64,000 nt of DNA, taken from contig NZ_CP073714.1 in NCBI RefSeq assembly GCF_023101145.1, positions 2,232,001-2,296,000 of the forward strand, written 5' to 3'. The notes beneath the pieces are model-generated. The model saw nothing but the letters and a program-made list of their open reading frames with translations, did not search any database and was not told the origin of the DNA. The position numbers and the translations under genes were made by a program. This DNA comes from Paenibacillus pabuli (lineage in GTDB: Bacteria > Bacillota > Bacilli > Paenibacillales > Paenibacillaceae). Shown one piece after another: positions 12,353 to 21,122 of the stretch (within the stretch, counting starts at the first letter, position 1; each line of letters starts with the position of its first letter).

Positions 12353-13072
12353 ATGAGCAACAATCCGTTTAAGGAATATCGGATTACAAGTTCATTTGGC
12401 TACCGAATTCATCCTATTTCTGGCGGACAGACATTTCATCGTGGAATTGATCTCGTCACAGAGCCATGGAATGGGCCCATACATGCATTTATGGATGGGA
12501 CTGTACGTTTTGCTTCGGAAGGTGCTACAGGCTCGGGATTTGGCGGTTACGGGCTTACGGTGGCGGTACAGGACCACAGAGGGTACTTGCATTGTTATGC
12601 TCATCTCTCCCGAATTGCAGTAAAAGTTGGACAGCAAGTGAAACGAGGGCAACTTCTTGGCAACCAAGGGAGCACGGGGGAAAGTACGGGGCCTCATGTG
12701 CATTATGAGGTACGCAAAACCAGCTCCCCTTCGTATGGATACTCAGCTAGTGAGAATGGTGTTGTTGATCCAGGAATCTATTTGCAATCGGAATATGGTT
12801 CAACGGTTGAAGGTCAGGAGGAGATGCCAATGACGATTGAGGAAAAAGAACGGTTAACCACGATGGAGAAGATGTTGGAATCCCAGTCTGCCTGGATTCA
12901 GCAGCAAAAAAACATTTCAAGTATGGCTTGTCCGTCTTGGGCGAAGGAAGCTTATCATTATTACCAGCCATTTATCATGAACGATACAGGCAGTTACGAT
13001 TTTTGGAGATTGCTTGTCATCATGTATCGCAAGGAGAAGGGAATCAGGGTCTCCTCCGGTTCCCCAAATTAA
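12353..13072 (+). CDS. M23-family metallopeptidase, endolysin-like, no signal peptide
   Basis: 239 residues. Residues 1-150 are an LytM/M23 peptidase domain: SSFGYRIHP, the zinc ligands H29 and D33 (HRGID), H84 in YAHLS and the HVH pair at 115-117. Such enzymes cut peptide bridges in peptidoglycan. No signal peptide or membrane segment precedes the domain, unlike secreted autolysins. The C-terminal ~70 residues (CPSWAKEAYHYYQPFI ... SYDFWRLLVIMYRKEKG) resemble the tail module of phage lysins, so it may be a domesticated endolysin released by lysis, or act in a sporulating mother cell. No holin or other phage gene is adjacent. Confidence 0.8.
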   Translation: MSNNPFKEYRITSSFGYRIHPISGGQTFHRGIDLVTEPWNGPIHAFMDGTVRFASEGATGSGFGGYGLTVAVQDHRGYLHCYAHLSRIAVKVGQQVKRGQLLGNQGSTGESTGPHVHYEVRKTSSPSYGYSASENGVVDPGIYLQSEYGSTVEGQEEMPMTIEEKERLTTMEKMLESQSAWIQQQKNISSMACPSWAKEAYHYYQPFIMNDTGSYDFWRLLVIMYRKEKGIRVSSGSPN

Positions 13073-13178
13073 CTAATCCATTCAAGTGTGAACGTGAAGC
13101 CTGAATTCCAGCTGAAAGCAGGCAGACAACCATTTATTTAATGTTGCCAGTTCGCCCGGTTCATTCAAACCCAAATGT

Positions 13179-13187
13179 CATATGTTA
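13179..13187 (+). promoter_or_regulatory. Sigma-K-like -10 box before the YjcZ-like gene
   Basis: CATATGTTA fits the sigma-K -10 consensus CATAnnnTA exactly, about 18 bases before the ribosome binding site. No convincing AC-type -35 was found at the right distance, so this is tentative. Confidence 0.3.
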
Positions 13188-13217
13188 GGGTATACCTGAT
13201 GAAGAGGAGGCAATCAC

Positions 13218-13346
13218 ATGAGCGAAGTAGGTTATGGCTGTGGTGGCAACGTAGCTGGTATTGGCTACAACCCATTCACAAGCACGGGTGCAATCTTGGT
13301 ACTGTTCATTCTGTTGGTTATCATCACAAAAGCCTTCTGTGTTTAA
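13218..13346 (+). CDS. YjcZ-family sporulation microprotein
   Basis: 42 residues, too short for routine ORF lists. The Gly/Tyr-rich N terminus (MSEVGYGCGGNVAGIGYN) leads into a single hydrophobic helix (GAILVLFILLVII) and a short tail. This is the pattern of the YjcZ/YtzI-type spore microproteins of Bacillaceae, one-pass membrane peptides of unknown role made during sporulation. AGGAGG lies 7 bases before the ATG, and a strong terminator follows, so it is a compact monocistronic unit. Unusual for the family are the two cysteines (one near each end). Confidence 0.8.
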   Translation: MSEVGYGCGGNVAGIGYNPFTSTGAILVLFILLVIITKAFCV

Positions 13347-13370
13347 ACTCATATGACCGAAATGAAATAC

Positions 13371-13403
13371 AAAAAGGGAAGCCGTAACGGCTCCCCTTTT
13401 TTT
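13371..13403 (+). terminator. Intrinsic terminator after the YjcZ-like gene
   Basis: AAAAAGGG-AGCCGT and ACGGCT-CCCCTTTTTTT form a tight hairpin with long T-run; the A-run suggests bidirectional use with the opposing HD-GYP gene. Confidence 0.9.
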
Positions 13404-13488
13404 CACGTGCAAACGATGTAAATGTGTAGAATGTTTCCTTGAGTTTGGGTCACTCTGAATGCTGCTGCATCTACCTGAATGTTAATGC

Positions 13489-14538
13489 TTATTGAATATA
13501 AATTTCAACGATAGCTACATCCCTTTCCTTCGCTAAATCAATAAAGGCTGTAGAGGTCTGAACGAGTGGGCGGAAGTAATCCGCGGGGTTGTTTAATACA
13601 ATCAGACCAGTTTCGCCGGTCGTGAGCAGAACCCTTTTGCCAATAAAATTGGGCAGCATGTGCTTGATGAGTTCCTGCGTAACTTCAGCATTCAACTGAC
13701 CGAAGCTGAGGCTGTACAATTCGCATAGCACGGAGATCAGTTCCTGCTTGGTCTGATACACCCGATTGGTCGTCATCGCGCTGTATACATCGGCTACAGC
13801 CGTTATACGGGCAAATGGATGAATCTCATCACCTTTAAGTCCGTAAGGGTAGCCGCTTCCATCCTCGCGCTCATGATGCTGGAGGGCAACGGTTGCAAGA
13901 ATCTCGTCCTGAGTGGATTCTTTGACAATCTCATAACCATATAACGTATGTTTCTTCATTTCTTCGAATTCTTCGGGCGTTAACTTGCCCGGCTTATGTA
14001 AAATTTCAGAAGGAATCTTGGACTTGCCAATATCGTGAAGATACCCTGCTTTGGCTACGGTGAGACACTCTTCAGGGTTGTATCCCATCCAGCCGGCGAT
14101 ATAAAAAGCGAGCATTCCGACTTGTAAGGAATGGTTGTAGGTATAATCGTTATCCCCGTCAAGCATCAGCAGCAAGGAGACTACATCCTTTTGTTTTTCA
14201 AGCTGTCCTGTTAGGGTTATCAAAATCTCGTCGACTTGAGCCTCATCAATAAAACCCTTTTCTATGGCTTGTTCAAACAGAGATTCTGTACCTTTGATCG
14301 TATCGTTAAACAGGTTAGTTAACAGACGGGTTTGATCGGAAGGTAAGGTTTGTGCATCAGAGTGTAGGTCAGAAGTTGTATGTTCTACATCTGCGTAATC
14401 GATTCCGTGCTGCAGCAGCTTGGCAATATCATCGTCGCTGAGTGTGGAACCTTTCATCAGCATGTGGAGACCCGAACTATTGTACACATCATTTTTTAAC
14501 AGGTCGCCAGGTTTAAGATCAGTAACATGCACTCTCAC
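13489..14538 (-). CDS. HD-GYP domain protein, probable cyclic-di-GMP phosphodiesterase (A)
   Basis: 349 residues. The N-terminal ~60 residues resemble the small beta domain that precedes HD-GYP in many Paenibacillus proteins (VTDLKPGDLLKNDVYN). The HD-GYP domain spans about 125-300: H136 (YNHSLQVG), the HD pair at 168-169 followed by K172 (YLHDIGKSKIP), HHERED at 221-226 and GSGYPYGL at 227-234. These are the metal and substrate residues, so the enzyme looks active. GTG at 14538 is chosen because AAGGTGG precedes it by seven bases; the frame extends upstream to 14610 without a site. Same architecture as the protein at 17.0 kb. Confidence 0.88.
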   Translation of the reverse strand: MRVHVTDLKPGDLLKNDVYNSSGLHMLMKGSTLSDDDIAKLLQHGIDYADVEHTTSDLHSDAQTLPSDQTRLLTNLFNDTIKGTESLFEQAIEKGFIDEAQVDEILITLTGQLEKQKDVVSLLLMLDGDNDYTYNHSLQVGMLAFYIAGWMGYNPEECLTVAKAGYLHDIGKSKIPSEILHKPGKLTPEEFEEMKKHTLYGYEIVKESTQDEILATVALQHHEREDGSGYPYGLKGDEIHPFARITAVADVYSAMTTNRVYQTKQELISVLCELYSLSFGQLNAEVTQELIKHMLPNFIGKRVLLTTGETGLIVLNNPADYFRPLVQTSTAFIDLAKERDVAIVEIYIQ

Positions 14539-14662
14539 GTATAAACCACCTTTTCCTCGACTAATATCGACACATATGATTATAATAACAAGAAAAAAAT
14601 GGGTTGACAACGACTTATTTACTAATTTCGCCGCCTGTTGAACAGGTCGAATGGCTAGTTAT

Positions 14663-15409
14663 TTAATTGTCTGTGGGGTTCCAGGGTCCTAATTGATGAC
14701 CTTTCCATTCGGAACCATCTTCCCATATTTCTTTTTTCCAGATGGGGACATTCTGTTTGAGTCTTTCAATTGCATAACGGCTTGCATCGTAACAGTCACT
14801 GCGATGCGGGGAGGAAACGGCAATCACAACGCTGATCTCTGCTACGTCTACCTTTCCAATCCGGTGGCTAATCGCACATTTTACACCTGGCCAGCGTTCA
14901 TTGATTTCACTGCCGATAGCTGCCATCTGAGAAAGTGCCATAGGTACATAAGCCTCATATTCAAGATGAACCGTTCGTTGTTGTCCGGTCATCTCACGAG
15001 TGGTGCCAACAAAGGTAAGGGCTGCTCCATGGTTTGCTGTAATGACTAGCTCTGTTGTAGCTTCCACAGACAGCGGGGACTGGGTAATCAAATAAAGTCC
15101 GTCTTCCGTACGATGTTCAGGATGGGAAGGACGATATCCATCACCAGTTAAGTCGGTACCATCTCCTCCCGACACAGGGGGAATTAAGGCGAGTTCATCT
15201 TCGGCATTGATTATAATATCGGCAGAAGCATACTGTTGGTTAACTGCCAGGAAAGAAACACGGATTTGAGCAGCCGCTTCTGGGTAAGCAAGGCCCAGCT
15301 GTTCTTTCAATTGCGCAGGAGTCGGATTCGATCCGGAATAATCATATTCAAGCAGGGATGTGCCCAGTCGTTCAGCAATGCCTGCAAATAGTTGAATTGT
15401 TAATCTCAT
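14663..15409 (-). CDS. Fused molybdopterin synthase, MoaD-MoaE
   Basis: 248 residues. Residues 1-82 are a MoaD ubiquitin-like domain ending in PPVSGG (Gly81-Gly82). After a ~20-residue linker, residues ~104-248 are MoaE, with TFVGTTREM, AISHRIGKVDVAE, and the active-site lysines in PIWKKEIWEDGSEWKG. Together they convert precursor Z to molybdopterin. In standalone MoaD the Gly-Gly must be the free C terminus to carry thiocarboxylate, so this polypeptide needs cleavage after Gly82 or a different chemistry. Related MoaD-E fusions are known (MoaX in mycobacteria). No other molybdenum-cofactor gene lies nearby. Confidence 0.9.
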   Translation of the reverse strand: MRLTIQLFAGIAERLGTSLLEYDYSGSNPTPAQLKEQLGLAYPEAAAQIRVSFLAVNQQYASADIIINAEDELALIPPVSGGDGTDLTGDGYRPSHPEHRTEDGLYLITQSPLSVEATTELVITANHGAALTFVGTTREMTGQQRTVHLEYEAYVPMALSQMAAIGSEINERWPGVKCAISHRIGKVDVAEISVVIAVSSPHRSDCYDASRYAIERLKQNVPIWKKEIWEDGSEWKGHQLGPWNPTDN

Positions 15410-15529
15410 GGAAATAACTCACCTCTTTTTAATCTCTAAACCCTATAAATATATCATAACGACGCGGAAAATGTTATGCTTATCCATTAGAGGAATGTAC
15501 GTTATAGACAATAAGAGGGAGGCGGTGTG

Positions 15530-16960
15530 ATGAGCACCAAGAAGACGCAAACATTAACGATTCTACACACCAATGACATCCATAGTCATTTTGGCTCCAT
15601 GAGTTCCATCGCCGCCATGATCAGACACGAAAGGGAACAGGGTGGAGAATTTCTGGTAGTGGATATCGGTGACCACATGGATCGGATGGCAGTTGAGACG
15701 GAGGGCACACTGGGATCTGCCAACGTGGACGTCATTAATCTGACCGGTTATGATGCGATAACGATTGGGAACAATGAAGGATTAACATTAACACCCGAAC
15801 AACTGACCCAGTCATACTCTGGACTTCTGTGTCCTGTTGTATGTGGAAATGTTGTGGATCAGGCAACTGGGCTGCCGCCCGTCTGGATGAAATCCTCTCT
15901 CATCCTGGAGAAGGGGCCAATTCGCATTGGTTTGCTTGGTGCTACAGCACCATTTACCGCTTTTTATGAATTGTTAGGCTGGGATGTATTGGATCCAGTA
16001 GAAACGTTGCGTGAGCAGGTTGAAGCTTTGCGTCCACAGGTGGATGTAGTCGTTATCTTGTCCCACTTGGGGATTTCAACAGACCGCAGATTGGCCGAAC
16101 AGATCCAGGGCATTGATGTCATTTTGGGCGGACATACACATCATGTACTGGAAGAACCATTAGTCATTGGTCAAACGGTGCTTGGAGCGGCAGGCAAGTT
16201 TGGCCAGTGGCTCGGTAAAGTGGTTTTGGAACGGGAAAATGAAGGTAATGAACTTACATTGGTCAGCAGCGGCTGTGTTCCGGTCCAGAGCATGTTGCTC
16301 GAAGAAAGCGTATCGCTGGCTATAGACACCCACCGGATGGAAGCCGAGCGGGCACTGGGTCAGACAGCCGTTATTACGGACAGGACACTAATCATTGATT
16401 ATGACCATGAGTCTCCGTTTGCGTCATTGCTTGCCCAGGCAGTTCGTCAGTTCACTGGAGCGCAGTTGTCTCTTGTTAACGCCGGACAGCTTCTTGGGGA
16501 TCTTCCGCAGGGGAATATCACGAAAGGAATGTTACATTCCCTATGTCCATCTCCGATTAATGCCTGTACAATATGTTTGAATGGGAGTCAAATTCGTGAA
16601 GCATTGGAACAGTCTCTCTTGCCAGAGTTTTCACGTAAACCGATCATCGGATTCGGATTTCGCGGGGAGATTTTAGGAACATTGTGCATGGATGGAATGG
16701 ATGTGGAGTATGATCCCCATTCGCCTCCATACGAGAAAATCCGTGCCATCTATATTGAGGGCGAGCCGATGCGTGATGAACAAGAATATGTGGTAGGAAC
16801 ACTCGACATGTTTACGTTTAATGTAGGTTATCCGTCCCTTGCTCTTGGAAGGGATACGTTGTATCGACTTCCCGAATTTATACGTGACCTGCTCGAAACG
16901 GAATTAAAAAGGCCAGGGGCGCTGGATGACAGCCTGCGATCCCGTTGGCATGAAATCTAA
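15530..16960 (+). CDS. YunD-like metallophosphoesterase / 5'-nucleotidase family protein
   Basis: 476 residues, two domains. Residues ~8-210 are the calcineurin-type phosphoesterase: ILHTNDIHSHFG, VVDIGDHMDR, GNNEG and ILGGHTHHVL provide the metal ligands. The second half is the 5'-nucleotidase C domain (LSLVNAGQLLGDLPQGNITKGMLHSLCP). There is no signal peptide, unlike UshA, so it acts in the cytosol, as is thought for Bacillus YunD. ATG at 15530 is preferred over the GTG at 15527 because GAGGGAGG is seven bases away. It is 69 bases upstream of the HD-GYP gene and may be co-transcribed with it. Confidence 0.85.
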   Translation: MSTKKTQTLTILHTNDIHSHFGSMSSIAAMIRHEREQGGEFLVVDIGDHMDRMAVETEGTLGSANVDVINLTGYDAITIGNNEGLTLTPEQLTQSYSGLLCPVVCGNVVDQATGLPPVWMKSSLILEKGPIRIGLLGATAPFTAFYELLGWDVLDPVETLREQVEALRPQVDVVVILSHLGISTDRRLAEQIQGIDVILGGHTHHVLEEPLVIGQTVLGAAGKFGQWLGKVVLERENEGNELTLVSSGCVPVQSMLLEESVSLAIDTHRMEAERALGQTAVITDRTLIIDYDHESPFASLLAQAVRQFTGAQLSLVNAGQLLGDLPQGNITKGMLHSLCPSPINACTICLNGSQIREALEQSLLPEFSRKPIIGFGFRGEILGTLCMDGMDVEYDPHSPPYEKIRAIYIEGEPMRDEQEYVVGTLDMFTFNVGYPSLALGRDTLYRLPEFIRDLLETELKRPGALDDSLRSRWHEI

Positions 16961-17029
16961 CAAGTACTTGCCTTCTGCTAAAGCGGCGGCTGGTGGAAAT
17001 TACATCTACGGAGCGGGAGAGGATAGGCT

Positions 17030-18148
17030 GTGCGTTTAGTACATATAAACCTATTGCAGCCTGGCATGAAGCTGGGGAAACGAATTTATAGTGAAGAGGG
17101 TTTGGTTCTGCTTAGCGAGGGAGTGGAGCTGACCAATCGGTTAATTGGACGTCTGAAGGATTTGGGGATTGGATATGTGTATATTTCGGATGCCGCAACA
17201 GAGGATATCATCATTCCGGATATGCTGCAGGAAGAGACCAGGCGTAGAGCGCTGGTCGAGATCAAACAGCAGTTTCAGAGTATGTCGGGTCTCAAAACCA
17301 AAAGCCGAATCCCTCACTTCGGAAAAGCACTTAGCGGGTTAATGAATACGATTCTGGAGGACATTGGCAGTCAGAAGGAAGCGATGATTATGCTGATGGA
17401 TATGAACGCCAGTGATTTTGATCTGTATAATCATTCTCTCAATGTGTGTGTGTATACGCTGGTACTTGGTGTGGCATCGGGCTATACTCGTCAGCAGTTA
17501 ATGGAAATTGGACTGGGAGCCCTATTGCATGATATTGGTAAAACGCAGATCGCTCCAGAAATTTTGCATAAGCCTGCCAAATTAAGCGATGAGGAATTTA
17601 AAATCATACAGCAGCATACTACATATGGACATCGTATTCTCAAAGATGAACCGGGTATTCCGCTTCTTGCTGCCCATTGCGCATTACAACACCATGAACG
17701 GATTGATGGCAGCGGGTATCCTTTTGGTTTGAAGGACAATGAGATTCATGAGTATGCCAAATGGCTGGCCCTTGCTGATTCGTATGATGCAATGACAACC
17801 AATCGGGTATATAAACAAGCCTTGCTGCCACATCAGGCTGTGGAAGTATTATACACGGGTTCAGGGACATTATATGAACAGCGAATGCTGGAGAAATTTC
17901 GGGACTGTGTAGCCATTTATCCTTTGGGTATTTCCGTCACGCTGAGTACGGGGGAGATCGGAGTTGTAGCAGACATCCATTCGCGCGTGCCGCAACGACC
18001 ACGCATACGTGTTCTCAAGGATGCAGATGGACAGACATTAAGTGCACCTTATGAAATCGATTTGTCTACAGCGTTGTCTGTTATGATTACAGGCGTTGAA
18101 GGTGTGGATGAAGCTACGCCAGCTGTATCGCGTGGCGAATTATTTTGA
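17030..18148 (+). CDS. HD-GYP domain protein, probable cyclic-di-GMP phosphodiesterase (B)
   Basis: 372 residues, GTG start with GGGAGAGGA upstream. An N-terminal ~60-residue beta domain (LLQPGMKLGKRIYSEEGLVLL) precedes an HD-GYP domain containing YNHSLNVCVYTLVLG, the LLHDIGKTQIAPEILHKPAKL block, and QHHERIDGSGYPFGLKDNEIHEYAKWLALADSYDAMTTNR. All expected metal ligands are present. The C-terminal ~80 residues (TLSTGEIGVVADIHSRVPQRPRIRVL) form a beta-rich tail also present in protein A, suggesting these are paralogues. It may follow the YunD-like gene in one transcript and is followed by a terminator. Confidence 0.9.
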   Translation: MRLVHINLLQPGMKLGKRIYSEEGLVLLSEGVELTNRLIGRLKDLGIGYVYISDAATEDIIIPDMLQEETRRRALVEIKQQFQSMSGLKTKSRIPHFGKALSGLMNTILEDIGSQKEAMIMLMDMNASDFDLYNHSLNVCVYTLVLGVASGYTRQQLMEIGLGALLHDIGKTQIAPEILHKPAKLSDEEFKIIQQHTTYGHRILKDEPGIPLLAAHCALQHHERIDGSGYPFGLKDNEIHEYAKWLALADSYDAMTTNRVYKQALLPHQAVEVLYTGSGTLYEQRMLEKFRDCVAIYPLGISVTLSTGEIGVVADIHSRVPQRPRIRVLKDADGQTLSAPYEIDLSTALSVMITGVEGVDEATPAVSRGELF

Positions 18149-18188
18149 TATCCTGACGTCTAAATGCAGAATGGGTTAACGCTCATAT

Positions 18189-18233
18189 CGTAATATCAGC
18201 GCCAGTTGGCCTGATATTACGGGGGCGTTTTTT
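18189..18233 (+). terminator. Intrinsic terminator
   Basis: CGTAATATCA (18189-18198) pairs perfectly with TGATATTACG (18212-18221); a T6 run follows a few bases later. Confidence 0.65.
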
Positions 18234-18370
18234 GTCATGTAATGGACAGAGCATGCTCATGCCAGAGCGCAGGAAATTGTGCTATGATTAAAGATAACTC
18301 CAAAAGATCAAGACGGGGTATGTTGTAAATAAAACTTTTTAGGTTAATAAAAGGAATAAGGTGAAGAACA

Positions 18371-19507
18371 ATGACCATGCTAAACTCAGGATCGGTAGAG
18401 CCGATGCCTTTATCGCCGACTAATGATCCATGGGATCCGATCGGCTCTTTGCGTACATATGGACGCCATGTGCTGACCAGTGTAGAAATGACCGTAACAC
18501 ATCTGTGCAATATGCGCTGTGAGCATTGTGCGGTTGGAGATATGTTAACGATGCGCGAAGCACCTGCGCTTCCGCTGCCTCTGATGCTTAAAAGGCTGGA
18601 TGAGGTGGAGCACCTTCAGACGATCAGTTTGACGGGCGGAGAGCCGAGCTTCAGCCAGAAGACTGTGGATGAGATGATTATTCCGCTCCTCAAATATGCC
18701 AAGGAACGGGGGATTCGTTCTCAGATCAACTCCAATCTGACACTCGATTACCGTCGGTACGAGCAGCTTCTGCCTTATTTGGACGTTATGCATATCTCAT
18801 TCAACTATTTGAATGCCGATGACTTTCACCAAGTCGGTTTTGCCAACAGTGGTAGACCCGTAAAGCGGGAAGTCGCGGTGAAGATGTATGAGAAAATGAT
18901 TGAAAATTCCCGTAAACTCAGTGAAGCGGGCATGTTTATCTCCGCGGAGTCTATGATCAATTTCCGTACCCATAACAAGCTTGAAGGCATTCACCAATTG
19001 ATCCGTGAGATGGGCTGTGTCCGTCATGAAGTGCATCCGATGTATAATTCGAATTTTGCTTCTGCCCTGCCAGTGCTTTCTCTTGATCATATGAGAGCGG
19101 CGATTCATCGTTTGCTGGATGTACGTGACAAGGATATGTGGATGCTGTTTGGTACTTTACCATTCTTCGCTTGCAGTGCAGCTGAGCAGGATCGCGAACT
19201 CATCAACCGTCTGTACAGCGAGCCGAAGGTGACGGTTCGTAATGATCCCGACGGTCGTAACCGCGTTAATGTAAACATGTTCACCGGGAACGTGTACGTT
19301 ACCGATTTTGCCGACATTCCGGCCTTTGGCAACATTCGTGATCGTAAGCTGGATGATGTATTCCATGAGTGGTCGGCGGAACATCCTCTGAACCAGACTG
19401 TGAACTGTCATTGTGATGCTGCTTCTTGCTGCGGCCCGAATCTGCTGGTGGCAGATATGTATTATAAAGGTGTGGATTTCAAATCGAGAAAAGCAATTAC
19501 ACGTTGA
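18371..19507 (+). CDS. yfkAB: Radical SAM / CxCxxxxC motif protein YfkAB
   Basis: 378 residues. The radical SAM cluster motif CxxxCxxC is C46-C50-C53 (VTHLCNMRCEHCAVG), followed by the SLTGGEPSF SAM-binding loop. The C terminus carries the second family-defining motif, C346-H-C348 ... C353 (CHCDAASCCGPN), a probable auxiliary cluster or metal site. In B. subtilis the gene was annotated as two parts, yfkA and yfkB; here it is one reading frame. Substrate unknown. The ATG follows AAGGTGA. It is 46 bases upstream of the next gene and could be co-transcribed. Confidence 0.92.
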   Translation: MTMLNSGSVEPMPLSPTNDPWDPIGSLRTYGRHVLTSVEMTVTHLCNMRCEHCAVGDMLTMREAPALPLPLMLKRLDEVEHLQTISLTGGEPSFSQKTVDEMIIPLLKYAKERGIRSQINSNLTLDYRRYEQLLPYLDVMHISFNYLNADDFHQVGFANSGRPVKREVAVKMYEKMIENSRKLSEAGMFISAESMINFRTHNKLEGIHQLIREMGCVRHEVHPMYNSNFASALPVLSLDHMRAAIHRLLDVRDKDMWMLFGTLPFFACSAAEQDRELINRLYSEPKVTVRNDPDGRNRVNVNMFTGNVYVTDFADIPAFGNIRDRKLDDVFHEWSAEHPLNQTVNCHCDAASCCGPNLLVADMYYKGVDFKSRKAITR

Positions 19508-19553
19508 TATTCCAGGTGTATTCCTGAAATAGATAGAAAAGGGGAGTTTCGAC

Positions 19554-20933
19554 TTGGGTATTCATACCGAATTTCATCTCGGGCAGTTGGTTTTTAATCT
19601 GGTCTGTGTGTTTCTGCTCGTATTTTTGAATGGCGTATTTGTCGCAGCGGAATTTTCTCTGGTCAAAGTTAGACAAACGCGCCTTACTCAATTACAGAGT
19701 GAAGGGAATAAGTTGGCTGGCTATGCACTGAAGGTGAATGGTAAATTGGATGCCTATCTATCGGCAACCCAGTTCGGAATCACGCTGACTTCGCTGGGGC
19801 TTGGTTGGCTCGGTGAACCGGCCATTTCCGAATTGCTGGTCGAGCCTCTGATGTTCAAGCTTGGTGTAACAGATACAGGACTAATATCCACGGTATCGGT
19901 CATTATCGGTTTCTGTATCATTACGTTTTTGCACATTGTGCTGGGTGAGCTTGCACCCAAATCTCTGGCGATTCAAAAAACAGACGGAGTGGCTTTACTG
20001 CTATCAGCACCGTTGCTGTTATTTTATAAAATTTTCTTCCCGTTCATCTGGGTGCTGAACGCCTCAGCCAATGCACTGCTGCGTTTGGCAGGCATTGAAC
20101 CCGCCAGCGAGGGGGAAGCCCATTCGGAAGATGAACTTCGCATTTTGATGAAGCAAAGCGCAAAGAGTGGTGTCATCGACAAGGATGAAATCAAACTGAT
20201 GGATAACATCTTTGATTTTTCGGATATGCTGGCACGTGAGATTATGCTGCCGCGTACGGATATGGATTGCCTATACACCCATATGTCGCTGGAAGAAAAC
20301 CTGAAAATCATTAATGCAACGAAGCATTCCCGTTACCCTGTAGCTGTTGAGGATAAGGATGAGATTATTGGATTTATCCACATTACCGATCTGCTCCTGG
20401 CTGAACCAGACCAGCAGCATGATTTGGCCGCGCTGGTTCGTCCAATTCTAAATGTTCCTGAATCGATGGAGATTAGTCATGTGCTTCGTCTGATGCAGAA
20501 AAAGCATTCCCAGATGACCCTTGTGGTCGACGAGTATGGCGGTACAGCCGGCTTGCTGACTGCTGAAGAAATTCTGGAAGAGATTGTTGGCGACCTGTAT
20601 GATGAGTTCGAGGACGAACGTCCGCATATGGAGCGCAGTGGAGAAGCTTTTTCCATTGATGGTCGTTCCCTGATCGAAGAGGTCCATGAATGGACAGGTG
20701 CTGTCATTGAGGATGAGGAAGTTGATACGATTGGCGGCTGGCTGTTCAAGGAATTGGAAGGTAGTGCAGTCAAAGGTAAAACACGGGAGCAGAACGGTTA
20801 TATCTTTGAAGTCGAAGAATCCACGCGTCTCCGTATTACCCGAGTGAAGATATACAAGAAACCGGATTCCAAGGAAGATCAGGTGGAAATGGTAGATCAG
20901 GAATCAGGTTTGAAACAGGACGATGATCGTTAA
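19554..20933 (+). CDS. CNNM/CBS/CorC-domain membrane protein ('hemolysin' family)
   Basis: 459 residues, TTG start with GGGGAG seven bases upstream. An N-terminal CNNM/DUF21 domain with about four membrane segments (FLNGVFVAAEFSLVKVRQTRL; FGITLTSLGLGWLGEPAI; HIVLGELAPKSLAIQ) is followed by a CBS pair (residues ~225-340, LPRTDMDCLYTHM, MTLVVDEYGGTAGLLTAEEILEEIVGDLYDE) and a C-terminal CorC/HlyC domain (VDTIGGWLFKELE). The family is implicated in magnesium or cobalt efflux; the hemolysin name is historical. Its own terminator, 85 bases downstream, has been split by the IS element. Confidence 0.92.
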   Translation: MGIHTEFHLGQLVFNLVCVFLLVFLNGVFVAAEFSLVKVRQTRLTQLQSEGNKLAGYALKVNGKLDAYLSATQFGITLTSLGLGWLGEPAISELLVEPLMFKLGVTDTGLISTVSVIIGFCIITFLHIVLGELAPKSLAIQKTDGVALLLSAPLLLFYKIFFPFIWVLNASANALLRLAGIEPASEGEAHSEDELRILMKQSAKSGVIDKDEIKLMDNIFDFSDMLAREIMLPRTDMDCLYTHMSLEENLKIINATKHSRYPVAVEDKDEIIGFIHITDLLLAEPDQQHDLAALVRPILNVPESMEISHVLRLMQKKHSQMTLVVDEYGGTAGLLTAEEILEEIVGDLYDEFEDERPHMERSGEAFSIDGRSLIEEVHEWTGAVIEDEEVDTIGGWLFKELEGSAVKGKTREQNGYIFEVEESTRLRITRVKIYKKPDSKEDQVEMVDQESGLKQDDDR

Positions 20934-21016
20934 CATAGCCGGGACCGAGCGATGATGAAATCAAAATTGAAAGAAGAAATTATCATTGAAACGTGTGTCC
21001 TCCATATTGTTGAAGT

Positions 21017-21046
21017 GACCTTCGGAGACTGCCCAGCGGGGTGAGT
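21017..21046 (+). terminator. Left half of an intrinsic terminator interrupted by the IS
   Basis: GACCTTCG at 21017-21024 and GACTGCCC at 21027-21034 are the 5' arm. The matching 3' arm, AGTC ... CGAAGGTC, with eight T residues, is now 1.27 kb away at 22312-22334. Removing the IS and one AGT copy restores an uninterrupted hairpin downstream of the CNNM/CBS gene. Confidence 0.8.
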
Positions 21047-21122
21047 TGAAGTGCACCCCTTAGAATAGACATTGGAAAAACCCCTGGGTTTAGCCGATGA
21101 AATTCTAGGGGGTGCATTTTTT

